From assembly GCF_905397435.1 (NCBI RefSeq), contig NZ_CAJPVI010000067.1:1-43984 (forward strand): DNA of 43,984 nucleotides. Direction: 5' to 3'. The notes below the pieces were generated by a model. The model was not told the origin of the DNA. It searched no databases and was given only the letters and a program-made list of their open reading frames with translations. The translations under genes and the position numbers were made by a program. Each line of letters begins with the position of its first letter. The stretch's first letter is position 1. Positions 39,610-43,984 of the stretch are shown here, piece after piece. Origin of the DNA: Cupriavidus numazuensis. GTDB lineage: Bacteria > Pseudomonadota > Gammaproteobacteria > Burkholderiales > Burkholderiaceae.

Positions 39610-41997
39610 TCAGCGCCGGAAGCCACCGTGGAACCGGCCGCCGCCGCGGAAGCCGCCGCCACCGCCGCCGAAGCGCCCGCCGCCCTGCCATTGCTGGGCC
39701 GCGCCCTGGAATCGTTGCTGGCCGATGTCACGTGCCTGGCGCTGCTGGTCCAGCCGGCCGGTGACTTCGTTATTGGGCTGCACGGGTTCCCAGCCGCCGG
39801 GCGTGTGCTTTTGCCAGCCGCTGTCGGTGTGCTGGTACACGGAACCGTCATGGCCGGCGTACACATTGCCGTTGTTCCAGGCCACCGCATTGCCCTTGTC
39901 CGGATTGGCGACAAAACCGCGGCTGCCCGCCGTGTGCTCGCCGGTCTGGGTATTGCCGGCAATTCCGGCCTCGGCCGCGCCCACGCGGCCCGTCTGCGCG
40001 TTGTAACCCGCCACCTGCCGGCCAGCCGCGTAGTTGCCCGTGTACTCGTTGCCGACGACGCCGCCGCGTCCGGCGCCTTCGCGCCCGGTCGACGGGTTGG
40101 CGAACGAGCCTTGCCGTCCCGCTGCGTAATTGCCCGAATACGGGTTGAAGGCTGCGCCACGGCTGCCCTGGAAATGCGCGCCCGTGGCCGGGTTAAACCC
40201 GGATGCCGCGGTGCCGCGCCACTCGGTGCCCGTCCAGGCATTCCAGCCCTGCGCATGCGTGACCGTGCCCTGTCCCCAGCGGCCATAGAAGTTGGCCTGG
40301 TTCACGTTCACGTAATTCCAGTTGTACGGGCCGCCCCACCAGTACGGTCCCCAGTACGGCGACGCCGCGCCCCAGAACGCGCCGGCGGCAAAGCCAAAGG
40401 CAAAACCCTCGGCCAGGCCGATGCCGAAGCCGGCGCCATAGCCGTACGTGACCGGGTAGCCGTAGTAGACCGCGCCCACGTACGCCGGGTAGACGTAGCC
40501 GGTGCCGTACACCACGGTGCCGTCGGCGCTGACCACCACGCCCATGTAGCCGGGCGTGTAGCCGACCACGACCGTGTCGGGCGTGACCGAGTAGATGCGC
40601 ACATAGGTCACGTAGTAGACCGGTGAACTCGGCGGGATGGTGTAGATGGCCGACGGTACCTCGGTCGCCACGCGCCAGGCGCCCGTCGGCGCTGGCGCCG
40701 TGAACCAGACGCCGTTGGCCACGGCGTAGTAATGGCTGCTGTCCACCTCGATCACCGGCGTGCCGGTATTGACCGCGTAGCTCAGCGAGGTACCGGTGAT
40801 CGGCACGAAGCGCGGCGCGCCGTCATAGGCCACCGTCAGCGCCGCCTTCGCGCGCGACACGTTCGCGGTCTGCGGGATCGTGGCGGCGATCACGGCTTCC
40901 TTCGCCTGCGGCGTGCCGGGCACGGACACCAGCACATTGGCCTTGGCGTCGTTCGGCGAGATCTTCGCGAAGTCGGCTGGCAGCTCGCCGCCAGGCACGT
41001 ATTGCCACGGGCCTGTCAGCATCGGCGCGCGGAACCAGCGGCCAGACACCAGCACGTAGTAGTTGTTGGACGCCGGATCGACGAACACGGCGTGATCGGC
41101 ATTGGACATCGTCAGCAGTCCGCCGCCGCCCACCGGCGTCATTTGCGGCGCGCCGCTCGTCACCACAAGCTCGGTCGGCCGGGTCGCGAGCTGGATGGCC
41201 GGTGCACGCGCCGGGCGCTTGCCGTCCGACGGCAGCATCGCGTCCGGCTTGGAGGCGGTTGCGGCCTTGGTCGCCGCCGATTGAAGGTCCTTTGGCACGG
41301 TCGACATGACTTCCCACGCGCCGCCCGCGGACTCCGAACGGAACCAGTAGCCCGCCGCCTGCAGGTACAGCTCGCCGCCGGGCTCGCGCAGCAGCATGGC
41401 GCGGCTGTTCAGCGCGCGTTCGTAGGAGGTGCCGGGCACGTTGCGCCACGCCGGATCGCCGTCCACGTGGACCAGCAGCGTCGGCGTGGTGGCAAAGATG
41501 ATCTGCGGCGCATCGTTCTTCACGGGCACCTTCGTCGCACTGGCCAGCTGGCGCGAGACGGCGTAGCTGGCCTGCAGTTCGTCGAGCGGCACCGTCAGGC
41601 CGCCCGCCGGCAGCCGGGCCAGCAGCGCGTTGCGCACCCGGTCGGCGGCTTCGGGACGCGTCGGCACCTCGACGCTTTCGATGGTGACCTGGGTCAGCTG
41701 CACGAGCGCCGAAGGCTTGTCGATATCGGCGACCGCCGAGAAGTGGACCACACCGTAGGTCGGCGTCCCGTCCTTCGCACCGACCGCGACCGCGGCACGG
41801 CCCGACATGCGGTTGCCCTCCCACTTCTCGATCTCGGGCTGGTACAGCTCCACGTGCTCGCTGGCGGCATCGAAATTGCGCGGCCAGGTCAGCGGCGACA
41901 CCGCCTTGGACGGCGTTGCCGCCTCCGCCACGGCCGGCGCGATCGCGATGCAGACGGCTGCCACCAGCGCGCTGGTGTGCTTCAGGCGAAACGACAT
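39610..41997 (-). CDS. Large secreted protein with Tyr/Gly-rich region and 16-residue repeats
   Basis: The 795-residue precursor has a signal peptide (LVAAVCIAIAPAVAEA, then ATP). The N-terminal two thirds is beta-rich with repeated Trp motifs such as GYWFRSESAGGAWEVMS, SGRWFRAPMLTGPWQYV and NGVWFTAPAPTGAWRVA. A Tyr/Gly/Pro segment (about 500-575, YGYPVTYGYGAGFGIG) follows. Then come seven tandem 16-residue repeats (about 600-711), each near N-x-x-[TS]-G-x-x-x-A-A-G-R. The Gly/Arg tail ends GGFRGGGRFHGGFRR. Proteins of this kind are often labelled carbohydrate-binding family V/XII; I cannot assign a function. GGAGATTGCC precedes the ATG. It lies 210 bases upstream of the RND adaptor on the same strand. 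Confidence 0.8.
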   Translation of the reverse strand: MSFRLKHTSALVAAVCIAIAPAVAEAATPSKAVSPLTWPRNFDAASEHVELYQPEIEKWEGNRMSGRAAVAVGAKDGTPTYGVVHFSAVADIDKPSALVQLTQVTIESVEVPTRPEAADRVRNALLARLPAGGLTVPLDELQASYAVSRQLASATKVPVKNDAPQIIFATTPTLLVHVDGDPAWRNVPGTSYERALNSRAMLLREPGGELYLQAAGYWFRSESAGGAWEVMSTVPKDLQSAATKAATASKPDAMLPSDGKRPARAPAIQLATRPTELVVTSGAPQMTPVGGGGLLTMSNADHAVFVDPASNNYYVLVSGRWFRAPMLTGPWQYVPGGELPADFAKISPNDAKANVLVSVPGTPQAKEAVIAATIPQTANVSRAKAALTVAYDGAPRFVPITGTSLSYAVNTGTPVIEVDSSHYYAVANGVWFTAPAPTGAWRVATEVPSAIYTIPPSSPVYYVTYVRIYSVTPDTVVVGYTPGYMGVVVSADGTVVYGTGYVYPAYVGAVYYGYPVTYGYGAGFGIGLAEGFAFGFAAGAFWGAASPYWGPYWWGGPYNWNYVNVNQANFYGRWGQGTVTHAQGWNAWTGTEWRGTAASGFNPATGAHFQGSRGAAFNPYSGNYAAGRQGSFANPSTGREGAGRGGVVGNEYTGNYAAGRQVAGYNAQTGRVGAAEAGIAGNTQTGEHTAGSRGFVANPDKGNAVAWNNGNVYAGHDGSVYQHTDSGWQKHTPGGWEPVQPNNEVTGRLDQQRQARDIGQQRFQGAAQQWQGGGRFGGGGGGFRGGGRFHGGFRR

Positions 41998-42370
41998 GGC
42001 AATCTCCAGGTAGGGACAGTCCGCAGCATGGCCGCGATGCCATGCCTGCACGGGGCAGGACAGACGAGCGTTGGGCACGATGCTGCACAACGGGCGCCCT
42101 TGCGTCCGAATCTAAATGAGCCGGCAAGGGCGGACAATCCGTTTCAAAAACATTCAGCACGCCGCCACAAAGGGCTCAGATCACTGGCGATCGCTCTGCC
42201 AACGAGCGCTTGCAGCGCCACATGCTGGTGTCTGTTGGATCACCGGAAGCCGCCGTAAATCCCCACCGGCGCGCGCAATAGTGCATTGCAATCACTTCAT
42301 CGCAGTGACGCTCTTGAACGCGCGGCGCGCCGGCCCCACCTCATCGGGACCGTCCTCGAAGCCCGCCCCC
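41998..42370. other. Divergent intergenic region, no gene seen
   Basis: The 373-base gap between the divergent secreted-protein and metallophosphoesterase genes is less GC-rich than its surroundings. It contains GCAAT-AGTGC-ATTGC (42275-42289), a short inverted repeat. No convincing promoter pair and no supported small gene were found. Confidence 0.4.
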
Positions 42371-43501
42371 ATGCCCCCACGGACCACCATCCTCACCGCC
42401 GGCGCCATCACCGCCCTGCTCCACGCCTACATCGGCTGGCGCCTCCTGCCAGACTTGCCGGTTCCCCTGCTGATCAAGGCACTCGGCGGCATCTGGCTCG
42501 CGCTGTCGTGCGTACTGCTGCCCGCCGGCCTGCTGGCGCGCCGCATCAGCCAGCCCTGGGCCGACGCGGTGTCGTGGGTCGGCATGCTCGCCATGGGGTT
42601 CTTCTCGTCGCTGCTGATCCTGACGCTGGCGCGCGATATCGTCCTCACCGTAGCTTGGATAGCAGGCTGGCAACCTGCCGGACTGCACGCCTACAGCGCG
42701 GCTGCAGTGGTATTGCTCGCGCTGCTCGTGACGCTTGCCGGCTATGTGAATGCGCGGCGGCTCGCCCGCGTGGTCGAGGTCGACGTGCCGGTCAGCGGCC
42801 TGCCCGAGGCGCTGCACGGCTTCACGATTGCGCAGATCAGCGACATCCACGTCGGGCCGACGATCAAGCGGCCGTACCTCGACCGTATCGTCGACCGTGT
42901 CAACAGCCTGCAAGCCGATGCGGTGGCCATCACCGGCGACCTCGTCGATGGCACGGTGCGCGAGCTGTCGGCCCACACGGCGCCGCTGGCGCGGCTGCAG
43001 GCGCGGCATGGTGTGTACTTCGTTACTGGCAACCACGAGTACTACTCGGGCGCCGAACCGTGGATCGCGGAACTGCGGCGGCTCGGTTTGCGGGTGTTGA
43101 TGAACGAGCACGTCGCGCTCGAGCATGGGAATGATGTGGTGGTGCTCGGTGGCGTAACCGATTACTCGGCCGGGCGATTCCACGAGACGCATCGCAGCGA
43201 TCCGAAACGCGCGTTGCAAGGTGCGCCGCGCGCCGGCGTGCGCGTTCTGCTTGCACACCAGCCTCGCACGGCGGCGGCGGCAGCCGAGGCAGGCTTCGAC
43301 CTCCAGTTGTCAGGTCACACCCATGGCGGACAGTTCTGGCCTTGGAACCTGTTCGTGCCGATGCAGCAGCCTTATACGGCTGGGTTGGTGCGGCATGGGG
43401 CGATGTGGGTCTACATCAGCCGGGGGACGGGATACTGGGGGCCGCCGAAGCGGTTTGGGGCACCGTCGGAGATTACCAGGGTGAGGTTGGTGCGGGGGTA
43501 G
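42371..43501 (+). CDS. Membrane-anchored metallophosphoesterase
   Basis: The 376-residue protein has about four N-terminal membrane spans (1-135) and a cytoplasmic or periplasmic calcineurin-like domain. Metal-binding motifs are in order: ISDIHVG, ITGDLVDG, TGNHEYY, LLAHQPR and LSGHTHGGQFWPW. The layout is that of the YkuE-like group that acts on phospholipid or UDP-sugar intermediates. Substrate unknown. ATG 42371 is used; no strong ribosome site is seen and the frame is open to 42116. The 3' end runs into repeat copy C, whose terminator faces it. Confidence 0.88.
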   Translation: MPPRTTILTAGAITALLHAYIGWRLLPDLPVPLLIKALGGIWLALSCVLLPAGLLARRISQPWADAVSWVGMLAMGFFSSLLILTLARDIVLTVAWIAGWQPAGLHAYSAAAVVLLALLVTLAGYVNARRLARVVEVDVPVSGLPEALHGFTIAQISDIHVGPTIKRPYLDRIVDRVNSLQADAVAITGDLVDGTVRELSAHTAPLARLQARHGVYFVTGNHEYYSGAEPWIAELRRLGLRVLMNEHVALEHGNDVVVLGGVTDYSAGRFHETHRSDPKRALQGAPRAGVRVLLAHQPRTAAAAAEAGFDLQLSGHTHGGQFWPWNLFVPMQQPYTAGLVRHGAMWVYISRGTGYWGPPKRFGAPSEITRVRLVRG

Positions 43502-43537
43502 GTTGGATTCTTTGGGGGCGTTGGGGGGTGTCGTTTG

Positions 43538-43589
43538 GGCTGGGTTATCGCTCTTGGCAGGCGCTGCTGTTTCGCCGGCGTAGCCGGCG
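43538..43589 (-). repeat. REP-like unit left of repeat copy C
   Basis: The intact palindrome CGCCGGCGTAGCCGGCG lies at 43573-43589, with the conserved tail (GCTGTTTC, then GCGC and ATCGCTCTTGG) extending left toward the metallophosphoesterase stop. Only one unit is present on this side. Confidence 0.8.
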
Positions 43590-43603
43590 AGTCACTTTTG
43601 TCC

Positions 43604-43984
43604 GAGCGACAAAAGTAACCAAAAACGCGTTTTGGTTGCCCCAAAGGGGCGAATTTTTATCGTAGTGTGCTAGGGGTGTTGTACGGGTATTGGCTTCAGA
43701 GGGGATTTCCGCTGCCTGCCGCGTGGGGCACGACCGTGGTCAGAATTACAGCGCTGATTGAACGAGCCCTGCAAGCGTTCGTGGCCCCTGCTGCGAGCGA
43801 TATCGTGTGATCGCCTTCGGCTGCGCTATGCGCAGAGCCCTAGTCTGAGCACGCAGGCCCAGGGCAAACCAGACCCGGGTGAAGATGCCGCGCTTGCATG
43901 CGCGCAGAGATAGGAAATTGGGACTCGGGCGCCGGCGACGCTGATGAGCTTGCACCCAGACGACGCCGTGCGCGCAGCGCAGCC
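43604..43984 (-). repeat. Repeat copy C, cut by the window end
   Basis: This is the same element in the orientation of copy B, beginning with GAGCGACAAAAGTAACC. It includes the internal repeat CGCCTTCGGCTGCGC (43812-43826) and most of its inverted partner (from 43977) before the window ends. It is closer to copy A than to copy B: in 70 compared codons of the internal frame A and C differ at 13 bases. Confidence 0.85.
43638..43658 (+). terminator. Intrinsic terminator inside the end of repeat copy C
   Basis: GCCCC-AAA-GGGGC (43638-43650) followed by GAATTTTT. It faces transcripts from the metallophosphoesterase gene and is the third copy of the same terminator. Confidence 0.7.

Overview
The window is a GC-rich chromosomal segment that I read as a beta-proteobacterium of the Burkholderiaceae, most likely Cupriavidus or a close Ralstonia relative. 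The evidence is the hemA-prfA-prmC-grxD-ubiX order, a Bug-type (tripartite tricarboxylate) binding protein beside an acyl-CoA ligase, very high GC at third codon positions, and the style of the intergenic repeats. The genus is an inference; no rRNA or tRNA gene lies in the window.

Region 1 (1-13389) is a surface-polysaccharide locus bounded by repeats. On the minus strand it has a flippase and a glycosyltransferase (834-3160). Divergently it has a second glycosyltransferase, two paralogous membrane acyltransferases around a hexapeptide acetyltransferase, and a lone IS3 OrfA-like protein (3492-8515). A large secreted glycoside hydrolase-like protein (8633-11044) and galU (11394-12359) follow. 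Together they would make the UDP-glucose precursor, assemble and flip a repeat unit, decorate it with acyl groups and trim the polymer. The next gene past the repeat, gmm (13390-13872), also acts on a nucleotide sugar.

Region 2 (14001-20591) is housekeeping: mtnN, a GlsB-type membrane protein, hemA, prfA, a small alanine-rich lipoprotein, prmC, grxD, ubiX and a tiny lipoprotein. Region 3 (20726-24867) looks like lysine or aminoadipate semialdehyde catabolism: an ALDH7-type dehydrogenase and a saccharopine-dehydrogenase-like enzyme in a 4-base-overlap operon, divergent from an Lrp/AsnC regulator and a DapB-like protein that lacks the catalytic His pair. Region 4 (24896-31430) holds a secreted protein, a small tail-anchored protein, a ClC channel, and a Bug receptor plus acyl-CoA ligase divergent from a LysR regulator. 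Region 5 (31721-43501) holds an HxlR regulator with a MATE exporter, a complete RND tripartite pump, a large secreted glycine/tyrosine-rich protein, and a membrane metallophosphoesterase.

The most unusual content is a family of roughly 600-bp repeats with terminal inverted repeats (copy A 98-698, copy B 12641-13242, copy C from 43604 to the window end). One end of each carries consecutive hairpins closing in an intrinsic terminator, and ~65-bp REP-like units radiate outward. Copy B sits between two convergent genes. Copy A appears to as well, and copy C faces a gene 3' end. In all three the terminator faces a neighbouring gene that reads into it. No transposase is encoded. This is my best candidate for an undescribed system.
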